Assembly (NCBI RefSeq): GCF_022539315.1
Contig: NC_066313.1
Span: 11,721,764 to 11,785,763 of the forward strand
Direction of reading: 5' to 3'
DNA from: Serinus canaria
Taxonomy: Eukaryota; Chordata; Aves; Passeriformes; Fringillidae
Length of the DNA: 64,000 nucleotides
This document shows positions 14,742-28,577 of the stretch, one piece after another; within the stretch, counting starts at the first letter, position 1; each line of letters opens with the position of its first letter. The notes beneath the pieces were generated by a model. That model was not told where the DNA came from, did not search any database, and was given only the letters and a program-made list of their open reading frames with translations. The position numbers were made by a program, and so were the translations under genes.

Positions 14742-15591
14742 TTACCTGCAGCATTAAATACATGCATCCCACTGGGAACACTGATGGTTTTGTTCCTGTT
14801 CCAGCATGCTCAGCACGCTCCTGAGCAGCAGGAATCCCTGCCTTACTGCTGTACTACTCAGGCTTATGCCCCTGTAACACAGTCTCTGATTAAACAGGGC
14901 TCATTAACTGAATTCTGTCTTTCATTTTTGTAATGGAACTGAATTTGGTTATAATTGAATCAAGATTACTAAAATCAATGACTATGAACTCACTGTGGGG
15001 AGAGCTAAGGGATGATTAAAGGCATAGGAACATGGGTTGTCTAGTGTTTCCTCACTATTCATTGTGTAACTTTGGTTATTTAAGGTTTTTTTTTAAAAAT
15101 TCTTTTATTAATTCCTATCCAAAATTTTAAATGCAATTTAATGTAGAAGTCAATGTATTCAACTGTGGAAGTGAAATGGCATGTTTGTTATTTCAGAGAG
15201 ACTCCAAATCTGGAGCATATGACATACAAGCAGAACATACATTTCACACTGCAGTCAGTTTTCTTGACTTCTGGGGAAAATCATTTGCACATTGTCAGAA
15301 AGACTAATCTTCCTCTTCCCCCACCCAATATCTGGAACTGAGATGTACATATTTCATGTTGAGAAAAGTAGTCATCATAACTTCTAAGTGGATGTAAGAA
15401 GCTTTCTTCATAGCCTGATGAACTTAGATCTGCATGTTTTCTTCTAAGAGATTTAAGTATCATTTTGCTTTAGAGGAGGAATAGTGAGTGGAATGGGATA
15501 GTTCTTAAATTTTCATGTGGAAGAGTAGCTCCCTAAAGTATTTGATCTTAGCAACTCCTGTGGAACAGGAACAATCCTCCCCTCACAGCTA

Positions 15592-15807
<216 letters not shown>

Positions 15808-15936
15808 TCAAACCCACTTTTTGCCAAGAAATCCAGGAATTACTGAGCAGACTCCCCACCACCCTCATACTTAGCACTGTTCTGCAGAACAGAATAAATG
15901 GGAATAAACGGGTCTTTTGGGAAAACAAAAACTCAC

Positions 15937-16118
15937 CTGTGTACTGCACTTTGTGTTGAAGGTGCATCAGAGCAATATCACTGTCTTTTGTTTCCCTCAT
16001 GTAATGAGGGTTTATAATTATCCTGTCGATGTTTTGGACCACTGTTGGAGGCTGTGCCAGGTCTGCCTGGCTGTACAAGCCGAGAGCCGCCCGCCAGCGG
16101 GATGGCTTCAGCTGTCTC
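15937..16118 (-). CDS. TMPRSS15: TMPRSS15 protease exon with catalytic Asp and exosite
   Basis: 182 nt, phase 2 in (GG+G after VY gives Gly), phase 1 out. Begins RQLKPSRWRAALGLYSQ and contains DRIIINPHYMRETKDSDIAL. Asp in DIAL is the catalytic Asp102. The R-E-T-K block at 15,986-15,997 occupies positions 96-99, the basic exosite that in mammalian enteropeptidase binds the acidic trypsinogen peptide. Only the first and last residues are basic here (human R-R-R-K). Compared with human, the loop before it (SQADLAQPPTVVQ) is diverged. Confidence 0.97.
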
Positions 16119-17922
<1,804 letters not shown>

Positions 17923-18303
17923 TTAGACTAGTCCATTTTCTTGGGATAAACAAGGCTTTGTAGAATCTGAAGTGCTATTCAAAAATACTGTGGGAAAAAG
18001 TTTGGGTTTTTATAGCTGAAATCAAGATGCAACTGTCTAAATTGGATTTAGATGTTTTCTTTCCTCAGATCTTCTGGAATTTATATACATTTATTTTATA
18101 GATGTTTTCGCTACAGATCCCTCTCTAGTGTACACTTAACACTGAAATCAAGTGAAGACTAAATTTTCCTCTGTTTATATAATTTATGAGTATAGCTTCT
18201 ATAGTCCATTCCCTAACCTTTCCATTGAAGCCATAAACATTTGGCTTTATGGTCTGAACAATTTGATCTCCCTGTGAAATATTCCTGGATTCTGTGTACT
18301 TAC

Positions 18304-18353
18304 ACTGAATGTTACACTGCAGATGAACCACCAGGTTGTTCCAACAGTGTTCT
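18304..18353 (-). CDS. TMPRSS15: TMPRSS15 short exon, end of SRCR-like domain
   Basis: 50 nt, phase 2 in, phase 1 out (CAG T|GTAAGT). Encodes EHCWNNLVVHLQCNIQ, matching human QQCLQDSLIRLQCNHK. The two Cys are the terminal SRCR cysteines. Split codons give Arg before and Ser after, the latter leading into the CGKH activation-peptide region. Both phases match the neighbouring exons. Confidence 0.95.
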
Positions 18354-21300
18354 CTAGAATGAAAATGCAATTAAATCACAAGTATCTGTACACCAGATAA
18401 CTCTGACTGTCAAATATAAATACATGCACACACAGAGAAATTCATACAATCATATATATGAAAGTGCATTCATTTAGCAGTATCAGCCTGTTAAGCATAA
18501 TAACTAATATGTTTAAACTATGTTTTAATTATAAGTATACAACATTATATGTTCTACAATTTTAAATGTACACATTCCTCTTCAGTGGGCACTTAATTGA
18601 TTTAAATTCTGGAAATAAAAGTAAACTCTTCTTGTCTTTTAGAGAAATGGGTCATCTGCCTGAGACAGATCTGCAATAAAGTTATAGCTGCCTATGGTAT
18701 TTTTTCTACCTTTTGAGATGTTTTCAATACCTTACCACTAGAGATCAGTGTGGCCAAAGAATTTAAGAGGTTAGTTTTATATCCCTGTATCATTTTACTC
18801 AGAAAATAATGCTTCTGTAAAATTTGTAGTTGCATATGTTAGGTTAGAAATTATTTAGCAAATATATAAAGCCAGAGTCTGAAGAGCACAAGACCATAGA
18901 TCAAAACTGCTCAAGCATTTCTGATACCCAGAGGTTTTAATATTATGTTCATAGTCTGTAATGACTCTGAAACACTTGGGACAGCGTGCGTGCTAGCAAT
19001 TCAAATCTGATACACACAGAAATGAGAATGAGGGGAAGATCAAAAACCAAGCTCTGCCAATGGTTTGTTTCAAGTGAGTATTTCCACATTCCATTTGTAA
19101 ATAGAGTAGGTGAAGGATACTTTAAACATGATAGGGAATGATGTATCCCTCACTGTGCTTCCTCTAAAGTTTGCTATCTGCTGTGAGTGAGATGTGACCC
19201 AGTAATTTCCCAATGGCACAGAGGGACATGAAATAAAGTGGGAACCACCCACCACCTCCCCAGTTAAACCTTCACTATAGTGGAGTGCAAATGAGATATT
19301 CCTCTGGCCCTGAATGGTCCCACATTGCCATTTTCCACTTCAAGGTAGGTATGTAATTTTAAAGCTGTAATTTAAGAAGTGAAAACCATTTTCTGTGACA
19401 TACATTTTCTGTATCCAAATCCATAACCAGACAAATATTAAGAAACCAAAAATGCAAGAAACCATCTTCTGCATAAACTTCATAGCAACTAAATACTCTT
19501 TTCCATGATGCCCTCCTAGGCTTTCAATGGGGGAGTCAGTGGGTCTTTTATCTAATTCTATGCTTTCTCATATGTAGATGCATAAACTACCTGAACTAAC
19601 AACCAAAGTGTCAGATTTGTCCCTATAATTTTACATTTTCAGTGCAAAGGGAGTTGCCTGACCCACCACAAGTCCCTACTGGTTGGTTGCTTCAGCAGAA
19701 ATTACTGCATTTCCTTCTGCTTTTTCTTCTTTGTGGAGCTAGCTCCCAGCAGGAGGAGCATTTCCTTGCCTGCACTTCAGCCCAACAGTTCTCAGCTGCC
19801 TCTTGGTCTGCACAGGAGTGGCCAAAAGGCACCAGAGGCACGTGCAGAACACCATCCTCTGAGCCTCTCTGAGTGCCAGCTGTCAAGCAGCATGCCAGGC
19901 AGAAATCTGGAGTAGTTAGGATATCTGTGAGCATGATCTTCACTTAGAACTGGCAAAAACAATTAGTCCCTGTGGAATTTGCTCGCATGTATCAAAAAGG
20001 CAGGATCTGGGGCTCTTACAAAGCTATCCTGCCAAAAATCACATTACCTTAGGGCACCAGAGAATTCTTTTGCTGTCTCTGTCACTGCAGATTTATTATA
20101 TTATAATAAATATATTATTTTTTATATGTGCCCTCCTTTGTTTTAATGGTGGATGCACTTGAATAAAAAAAAAAACAAAGGCAATGTGAGAAATGCATTT
20201 TATAATTGGAATACCAGTTAATGAATTCAGTTGCTTGAATTATCAAATCTGTGTGATCTTTCTAGCATTCACTATATGTAGAAAACCCATGTGTGAATCT
20301 GCAATAGTGTCACCCTGCAAAATGATTCCTATCAGCTGTCCAGATGAACCATGGGAGAAGACACCTATTTCTGCAACAGAAAAACAACTAAGATAAATGA
20401 ACTTATTGCATTTCCTCCTGCTTTAATCACTTCTAGTGTTTAATAGGTATTACAGTATACATCTTTAAATTATTAGTGCTCTTCAAGATGTCTTGTGGCA
20501 ATGCTGGTTTAGACATTCACTCAAGAAAAAAGGAAAAATAGCCTCCATTGATATTCCATTAGTTTAAGGTACTTTCACCACCCATGAGAATAATAAATGT
20601 TTGGGGTTAACAGAGTATAATTAGAACATGAAAAGTATAACTTTTAGGGCTTTTTTTGTGTAGACAAAATAATAGACCATAGAAAATTAAGACATGTCTC
20701 TTGCTTTATCACTATGTGGCATGTTTATTAAGGGAAACTGAAAGAACATGGACTCTTGCTGTCCTCAACATGGTTTCAGCATTTTAGCAATTAGACAGTA
20801 ATTTTCTGGCTCAGTGTTCTGGTAGAAATCCAGAAAAAATTATACAGTAAAGCCTCTTATAAACAGAAAACAGTAATTGAAGTCGTTACAATTCTTTAAA
20901 CTGATGATGGCAAGCCTTTCTGCCTGGGAGTTGTGTTGTAAATCCCACCATTTCCTGAGGATGTAATCCTGGGCTAATACACATTTTCATTTAATCTACA
21001 AGAAATTATCAGTTTCTAGTACCCTTCAGAATCCCTTCAGCAGTTATTTGGAATGAGAAAGTAAGGTTAGAATAGAATCTAATGTATTCTGAGGATCATG
21101 TCATTTAATCATTCACTTGTAAAGGTGGAGGCAAATCCAGAAGTCATTTTTTGAGTGGGAATAGTTTTTTTAAATATAGATTCCTGTCTGTGGATGGCTT
21201 AAATTAGCAATCCTCAATGTGTCCAAAGTCTATATCAATAAAGTTAAAGGACTACAGAGTGTGACTCATCATATTTCAAGAGATGCCTTGATGGATCACA

Positions 21301-21610
21301 TTTTGGAGTGCTTATTTTTCTCTGCTGATTACAGAGAGAACCTACTTTGACAACTTCTCAATAACTATGGGTGAATGTCACTCCATCCTAATTCTTCTAT
21401 GTTATATATAGGTAGTCTTAATTCTACTATATTATATACTCATAATTTAGAGATTTCTAGATAAGAAATATTTTCATAAAAGAGCACATCATTTCCCCAG
21501 TAAATGGATAGAGATGTCAATTAGGATTTGAGCTATATATTAGTGCATAAATAATCACCACAACACTTAAGGACATCGTTTGTATGAGGAAGAAATCTCA
21601 CTGTACCCAC
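18354..21610. other. TMPRSS15 intron
   Basis: About 3.3 kb, GT-AG. Contains AT-rich stretches (for example 20,098-20,122 and 21,410-21,440) and poly-A near 20,165-20,177. Open frames at 19,642-19,943 on both strands overlap each other and have no motif. No gene seen. Confidence 0.6.
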
Positions 21611-21706
21611 CTTTTTGTAAAAATTAGGTGGTGGTTACCTCCTTTGGTGATGGTGACAAATGGGCCATTTCCAGTGAATAATACAGCTGATGACATATTT
21701 GCATCC
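21611..21706 (-). CDS. TMPRSS15: TMPRSS15 SRCR-like domain, middle exon
   Basis: 96 nt, phase 2 both ends. Reads DANMSSAVLFTGNGPFVTIT then KGGNHHLIFTK. Human has SGNSSKPIFPTDGGPFVKLN and TAPDGHLILTPS, so NGPFV and HLI line up. An earlier GT inside the exon (GGAG|GTAACC) was discarded because it would break the phase and drop the HLI strand. Donor used is AAAAG|GTGGGT. Confidence 0.92.
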
Positions 21707-22291
21707 CTGGGACAAAAAGACACACATGTTTTTAGATATATACCCTATTCCACCAGTGGAATAATATCTGAGAAATGATTATGGTGATAGAATAAACACC
21801 AACTTTTAAATATTTTTTTTTCTTCTCCTCAAATAATGATCCTTTAGCAGGGGATTTTTGAGGCTTGTAACTCATTTGGATTAAAATGTGAGTCTCTTAC
21901 TTCCAGTCTTAGTCTAAGATTTCTAATGCTACATTAATATTGAAAGGCATATTAGGTAATTCTTTTGACAGCAGTAAATATTTAGTTTGGTTTTTCTGTG
22001 CCACAATGAAGGGTTTGAAACCCCAGTTCTTAAATATATGGAGCTAGAACTTAGTATGCCACACAGGGCAGTAAAAGCTGAACCTTGGGGTATCACAGTC
22101 TTGCTTTTTTCAGGGGTGCAGCTATAGTATATTGCCTAGGAAATAAGTGAAATTATATTTTGTATAATGAAGAATCTAATGGAATAAAAAAAAAGTTAGT
22201 TTTCACCTCAAAGATATGTTGAAATCAGAGTGGCTGTGAAATAACTCAATAGTGTCATGTTTGCTATTGATCAAGAGTGGGGTGTATTCAG

Positions 22292-22350
22292 AGAGTCACA
22301 GAATCACAGAACAGTTTGGACTGGATGGCACATTTAAAGGTCACGTAGTC
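22292..22350 (-). repeat. CR1 3'-end fragment
   Basis: Begins 'agagtcacagaatcacagaa' followed by a diverged 'tttggactggatggcacatttaaaggtca', the reverse complement of a CR1 tail. Short and degraded. Confidence 0.65.
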
Positions 22351-23881
22351 AATTTAAAGGAATCAATTAGTCTATTCTTCGACTAACTTTTTTTTTTTTT
22401 TTGGTAGCAATGGGTTTTTGAACTAAGAATTCTTTGTGCTATTGGTGAGACAAATTGTTTTGACATTTAGAACCCCGATCCAGATTTACTTTATAGTCCA
22501 TTCTGCATCATGCACTTTGTGATACTTCATATGACAGTTTGGAACACACATCTATGAAACATATTTGCTTTCCCTTAAGGAAGCATGAGAATAAAGACAG
22601 CTGTGGTTAGACTGAATAATTTTTGGGGGGGATGACAACCTCCCATTTGGCTCTTTAACCTTAAGCATCTCAGGAGCAAGAAGGGAACCATTTGTTTCAT
22701 ACACAAGAAGCACCTGCAGGTTTAGTACACAGGGAGCACCTGCACTGTGCCTTCTCTTCAAATGCAGCAAATCTCACTCTCCTGGCAGGATGAGGTCTGG
22801 CATCTGCCTGCAAATCTGCTGTGTGAGAAGTAAAGAGGTGTTCAACAACCCTGCTGAGCTACCAGGAGAGTTGTATGATCCACCTGCTGGAAAAGTCACT
22901 ACTGCTGCATTTCTCAGCCTGGAAGGGCTTTTAGACAGTCTGAGAGAGCAGTGAAGTGCCAACCAGGTAAGCAGAGTCAAACTCTATAATGAAGAACTTT
23001 GCTGAGACCAGCAAAGTATTCCCAGGAACTAATTTCCTTCTGAAGAATATTGCAAGTTCATGAGGAAAATAGAATGAAGGGTTGCAGGGCAAAGCCTAAA
23101 AACTCTCACTCTTGTTGGACTTTAAGGTGTGATAAAATTTCCAGGTCTACCCCCACCCCTGGGTAAAATTTAGCAAAGACCCAGCTGGCTCTGGTCCCAT
23201 TTGCATCTGCCCAAAGCAATGGTGAAAAGCTCAGTGTGATTTTTCTTGGTTCCAGGAAATAAGATGCTGACAACAGATTTTAGCAGTGCTGTCAGATGCA
23301 CACAGCTACAAGTGCAAGCTGAGCAAAGGATTACTTTCATGTTTCTCCAGAGCATCAATTTGTTCCTCTTGCAGCCCAGACTCATGAAGATTTGTCAATT
23401 ATTTGCCTAAGGTGTATTTTGTAGATGCACAATGAGCCTGTCCCCAGACTGGCTTCTTGTTTGGTACAAATCACAAGTGCAACAGTCACATATTTGTAAA
23501 ATGGAGACAAAAGGATTCACACTGAGATTTAGTGGAATCTGTGAGGAACATTGCACTTTGTAGCCCAGGTACATAAATAATCATGATGTGATACAGGACT
23601 CCTATCAGCTCAGTCCTTTTCATAAATTAAATAGAAAGGGAGACTAGCAATTGTATAAGCAATTAATAGTAAAACTAAATTGTCCTAGATGAACTTTAGC
23701 CTGTCTTTCTAATAAAACATGATTCTAGGTTGTAATTCAGTGTAGGAGCATGAGCTGCAGCCTACTCAGGACCTGCTATTGCAAACATCCATTTAGTAAC
23801 AAATATGGCGATGCTTATTAAGAAATATGCTGCTACAGGGGGATTCAAGGAAAGCAGAATAGTGTGATGCTCACAGAAGTA

Positions 23882-23917
<36 letters not shown>
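23882..23917. repeat. CA/TA dinucleotide microsatellite
   Basis: About 12 CA units followed directly by about 5 TA units, within a TMPRSS15 intron. Confidence 0.9.
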
Positions 23918-25405
23918 TCATATATTAATACATACATAAATATAGGCACACTCATATGAGAATTTTGTCCTATGCTGTTACTGCAGTAGCACCCAGGTTA
24001 CAAAAATGTGATACAAGTTAGGTTTAAAAATAGTTTTTTCTATACAATGTGAGTATTTAATAAAGTGAGAAATGGAATTCTAAAAAATTACTGGGAAGCT
24101 TGATAGGAACTCTTTGAGCAAGTGCACCTGAGTAGTTTATTGAGTCACCCTGAAAGATCTTGCTGCAGAATGTTATGGGGAAAAAAAGCATTAACTAATA
24201 TTTAAAAGTTAGAATGCCATGGAAGGCAAAGCTTATTGAAGCCTATCAAATATGTCAATTAAATCAGTAGACCACAAAATTACTTCTGTCCAGAAAGGAA
24301 AGGAGGCAGGGCAGGGGCAGAAAGAATCAGAGGAAGAGGGCCACTGGCCACTCTAAGGAACAAGGTGTTTGACCAGAAGCACATTTATACACAGTTTGTA
24401 TGTTCTTACATGTATGCATACATAAATTACAGACAGGATTTCTGCATGTAGCTACCTGATTTTTATGTAAACTCAGTACTCACCCAAAGGAAAAAAGTAG
24501 AAAACCCAAAAAGCCAGCAGACATTCATCCAATTAGAAGCATTTCTTGTATATTTTGCTAAGTCATTCTAACTCTGTGATTGCTGCAATTCATTTATCAG
24601 AAGGGGATTTGTAAGAATCTTTCTTTGGTCACAGACCAAAATAATGAATTGCAAGCTCAGAATTTAGTTTGATTATTAGTTGGGTGAGTGACATTCCCTA
24701 AAAGGTTCAGCACTGCAGGAAAACTAATTATTATTTAGTGGATGGAAGTAGAGTAGCCCATGATGCAAGTAAGGCCAAAATTTAGGCCACAAATTTTACC
24801 ACAGATTGAAAAATGCAACACCCTGCACTCAAGAATCCCCATGTTTCTCCTGAAAATTTTTCTGAACAGGGACTAAAGCCAAATCTATTTTACTGCCATA
24901 TACTTCCCTACTCCATCCCTGCTCTAAGCCTACCTCAAAATTCCATTCTACCTAGCAGAATTCTAGAATTCCATTCTATTCTAGCAGAATATCCAAGTGA
25001 TGATCTCTACTTGGAATGATCAGCAGCACTACAAAAGCAGAGCAGCCAAGGCTGCTGTTGGCTCCAGCTTTGCTCTTGAGCCATCCTTATGAAAATGAAG
25101 ATGTAAATGATGACACAAAGTGATAAAAGGGTGATGCATCCACAACGCTTTCCCAATGTTCTCCAGTACGTATCCTCCTGCCCAACCTGCCATGTTCAGA
25201 GTCATCAATCCTGTGCCGAATGTCATCAAGACAGGGTTTGCCACATTCTCAAATTTGCTGGCACACCAAGCACTCCACTTGACAGAGACAGATACATTTG
25301 CCATTTTTTTGGAGAGTACACCAGTGAAATCAGGAGGAAAATGCCAATATGCACTCAACAAATGTGCAAACAAGTCACAAAGGACAATGAATATTTATCA
25401 CTCAC

Positions 25406-25538
25406 CCCAACCCCAGCAGCTGGCAAACACTGTCTGCAATCTCTCCACTCCAATCATCTGCACATGCCAGGTGCCACGTCCTCCCAACCCTGGCCTGTAC
25501 CAGCCCTTCGGAGCTCAGAGAGCCACTGAGTAATCTCA
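25406..25538 (-). CDS. TMPRSS15: TMPRSS15 SRCR-like domain, first exon
   Basis: 133 nt, phase 1 in, phase 2 out. Reads RLLSGSLSSEGLVQARVGRT, WHLACADDWSGEIADSVCQL, LGL. Human RFFNGTTNNNGLVRFRIQSI, WHTACAENWTTQISNDVCQL, LGL aligns throughout. W.xACA..W and VCQLLGLG are typical SRCR features. Enteropeptidase carries a shortened SRCR domain just before the protease. Antisense open frames on the + strand over this exon (25,107-25,533) are shadows. Confidence 0.97.
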
Positions 25539-27245
25539 CTGGAGAACAAAATAGGCACAAGCATTTTAGAGAGGTGGTAAACCACTTTCCTCCCCCACCC
25601 CAAGCAAACAGAAATGTGATATAAAGAGATTTATTATTGCCAATGAAGAACACAAAAAAACTTAAAATGCATTATGGAGGCAATAAACCCAGCATCTCCT
25701 GTACTCCCACAGGAAGGAAATACTATTGTTATTTCCTATATTTCTGCCACAGGAGAGTTTCATACCTTGTATTTTGCAAATGTCTCAGAAAACAACAAGA
25801 AACAGTACATTTTCCAATAACTCTAAACAATGCATTTTTTCTTAGTCAGCCTTATTTAATTTCTATATAATGAGTGAAGCTTTAATTCCACGATGCTGAC
25901 TGAAAATAAGGTTAAAATGAGTGTTGACAAAGAAAAAAAATATAGATTTCCAGTTCCAATTGCTACTGTTTTGTTGCAGTTTTGGTTAAAAAATTCATAC
26001 TAATAATTAAAGCTCACTGGGAAACAGTCCTTCTATAAAAACTTTTCCCAAAAGAAAATATTCAGAACAAGAATTCAGAAACTCATTAACTTATTGGTAA
26101 AAAGTCTTATGCTGTTGGCATAGTGACTAAGGAAATTGGACTGTATGGCCAACAGAATCTCGTGTTTACACATGTATATAAAAAAGAACTTTATTATATA
26201 ATCTTAGATTTCTATATAATAATGTCAACACAGTCTCATATATGTCTTAGCAGCTACAGCTGCATTTCAGGCAGGTTACATGTGTTGCCACTGTGAAGTA
26301 GAGAAAAGCATTCAATGCACTGACATTCATTGTTTTCCAAAATGTATGTTTTTAAAAATCTTACTCGTGCAAAAAATCTTTTTCCACCAAAATGCTTTCA
26401 CATAGAGTACCCACCATAGTAAATAAAACATTTAGATTTTTAGAAACGTCTCTGTGACACCTGGAGTTCATTAACAAAAGAGATGATTTAATTAATTGCT
26501 GGTAAATTTTAGATTAAATTAAATTTTTGAGCTTCTTAAACATCTTGGATTTGTACGCACTGAAAGGTTTCTCCAAATTACTTTTGACACCTCTCTTCTT
26601 GAGAGAATTTCAACTATAAGTCCTTTTCCTTTCTCCTCATCAGATCCATGTTCTTCTCCAAATACATTATAGGTAAGGAATAATAAAGTCATTGAGGATC
26701 CAACAACTGCTTAATTCAGATATCATATATTTTAGAATTTTGGCATTTCTTTGCAGTCTCTGGAAGTTTCAGAAGTTGGAAGATTTGAAAAGACAGTTTG
26801 TATAGTTCAAGTTGCCACTTCTGATAAGTCATTGAAATTGGTTTCAGGAAAATGAGCAAGGCTTTTGGACACTTGAAGACTCAATGTGAGAGCTTCTAAT
26901 TGAATTTTCATTTTCTTTTAAGAAACAGATCGATTTAGCCAAACTTTGGATTAAATGGGTCTTTGGAAATAAATCTCCCAAGGTTTTTCATGTGAGGTAA
27001 TTTGTTATGAAGTAATAGACAATCAGTGGCAAAATAAATCTTTGGGAAAATGTACGTCATGTTAACGTAGGTGATAGCTTTCTTGTTCAGATCTTCTTCA
27101 GCAATGACTGGAAAAATAAATTCAAATTTTCTTTGGTTAAGAAGAAAATGAAGAGAATTTTATTCTATGCATTTTAAAGGAAAAATATGTTTGCCTCAAA
27201 ATAGCCAATGGCACTAATCTGAGGAGTGAATCTGTGTCTTCAGAC

Positions 27246-27265
27246 ATCTATCTATCCATCCATCC

Positions 27266-27340
<75 letters not shown>

Positions 27341-27374
27341 CATCCATCCATCCATCCATCTATCTATCTATCTA
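27246..27374. repeat. TCTA/TCCA tetranucleotide microsatellite
   Basis: About 129 bp of ATCT units, flanked and interrupted by blocks of ATCC units near each end (27,254-27,267 and 27,339-27,360). The overlapping open frames of repeated Tyr-Leu-Ser-Ile are a by-product of the repeat. Confidence 0.97.
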
Positions 27375-28229
27375 CATGTATTTACATATGCCATGTATAT
27401 GTTTATATATATGCTTGTAAAAAAATGTTGAAATCAGCAACTGACTGTCAGCAGTTGCTATCTAAAACATATCTGATCCCTAGTAGAGCTCTTTAAAACA
27501 AAGGAATTGTGCTAAGCTTAAAGACCACTTTTAAATCCTCCTTTAGCTCTCCAAAGTAGATTGTCAGAAAGAACAGTTTAACTGCAGTGCTAGGCCAAAC
27601 ATGACTTTACCATTAGTCCTGTATTTAAATTATTGTTTTAAATAATCTTATTTCCCTGCTGTGTAAATGAATTGATATGCTATACACATGCATTTTGGAA
27701 AGAACCACTTTACCAGAGAAGTAAGGAATAGCAGTGAGCAATGGATGCTGCTTTTGAAGCTGTTCCATCCATTCACCCCATGGAGTCCAGGTGGGCTGGA
27801 GGGTGCTGTGTGTTATAGTTTGGCTTCACACCCACAAAACTATTTGGGAATTTCCACCAAGAACATGTTTATCCTCTACCCTGCACTGCAGAATTTTTAC
27901 TGCTGTGAAACTCTAATTAATTACAGCAAACCCCAGTATAATTTTGAAATACAAAATGAATACAGAACAAAAGCACATGTTGAGTTTTCACTTTTGAAGC
28001 CATTATAAACAACTACAGTGTTCAGCACAGAGAAGCTTCCTACCTTTTCCAGAGTTCTTCAGCAGATTCCATACACTATCTCAGAGGAGTGACTGTTTTG
28101 CTGGCCCTGACAATCTCAGTGAAGTACTGCTGTGCAAATTGGCATGGCCTGTGTGCATCTGCAGTGGTCCACATCAGCTGAGCTTCTGTGGCTGTTTCCC
28201 TAGGCAATTCCTGCCAAATATGCATGGCT

Positions 28230-28444
28230 TGGGCTCCATACTAGGAAAAATATCTTCACCAAAAGGGCTGCTAAGCATGTCAGCCTGTGAAGTGGTGGAG
28301 TCACCATCCTTGTAGGAAGGATTTAAAAGATGTGGAGATGTAGCACTGAGGGACATGGCTTATCAGTGAATTTAGCAGTGCTGGATTAATGGTTGGACTT
28401 GATGATCCTAATAATCTTTCCCAACCTAAATTATTCTATGATTT
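28230..28444 (+). repeat. CR1 LINE 3' fragment
   Basis: Ends with 'ggttggacttgatgatccta', 'tttcccaacctaaattattctatgat', the standard CR1 3' end, in + orientation. It lies antisense to TMPRSS15 and stops next to the LDLa2 exon. Confidence 0.85.
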
Positions 28445-28466
28445 CTTTGTATGAAGGAAACCTTAC

Positions 28467-28577
28467 TGCATTTTGCTTCGTCAGAGCCATCTTCACACTG
28501 AGGTATGTTGTCACACAGGTTGTGCAATGGGATGCACTTCCCACTACCACACTGATGCTTATCAGCTGTGCAAGGCC
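28467..28577 (-). CDS. TMPRSS15: TMPRSS15 LDL-receptor class A domain 2
   Basis: 111 nt, phase 1 both ends, one exon for one domain. Reads PCTADKHQCGSGKCIPLHNL then CDNIPQCEDGSDEAKC. The six cysteines and the calcium-binding acidic cluster C-x-D-G-S-D-E are complete. Human: PCKADHFQCKNGECVPLVNL, CDGHLHCEDGSDEADC. LDLa modules fold around one calcium ion. Confidence 0.98.

Larger units (their letters stand above)
21707..25405. other. TMPRSS15 intron
   Basis: About 3.7 kb, GT-AG. Holds a CR1 end fragment (22,292-22,350) and a CA/TA microsatellite (23,882-23,917). Remaining sequence has no recognised gene. Confidence 0.6.
25539..28466. other. TMPRSS15 intron
   Basis: About 2.9 kb, GT-AG. Contains a TCTA/TCCA tetranucleotide microsatellite and a CR1 tail whose end lies only about 23 nt from the next exon's 5' splice site. 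Otherwise AT-rich with no recognised gene. Confidence 0.6.

Noticed and set aside
21681..21706. Inner GT in the middle SRCR exon (GGAG|GTAACC, near 21,635) as its donor
   Set aside because: It breaks the phase with the next exon and removes the conserved His-Leu-Ile strand; the GTGGGT donor at 21,610 fits both.
25107..25533. Two long overlapping + strand open frames (140 and 125 aa)
   Set aside because: They run antisense over the SRCR exon and its flanks and have no motif.
27226..27431. Tyr-Leu-Ser-Ile repeat protein frames
   Set aside because: Translation of a TCTA microsatellite.
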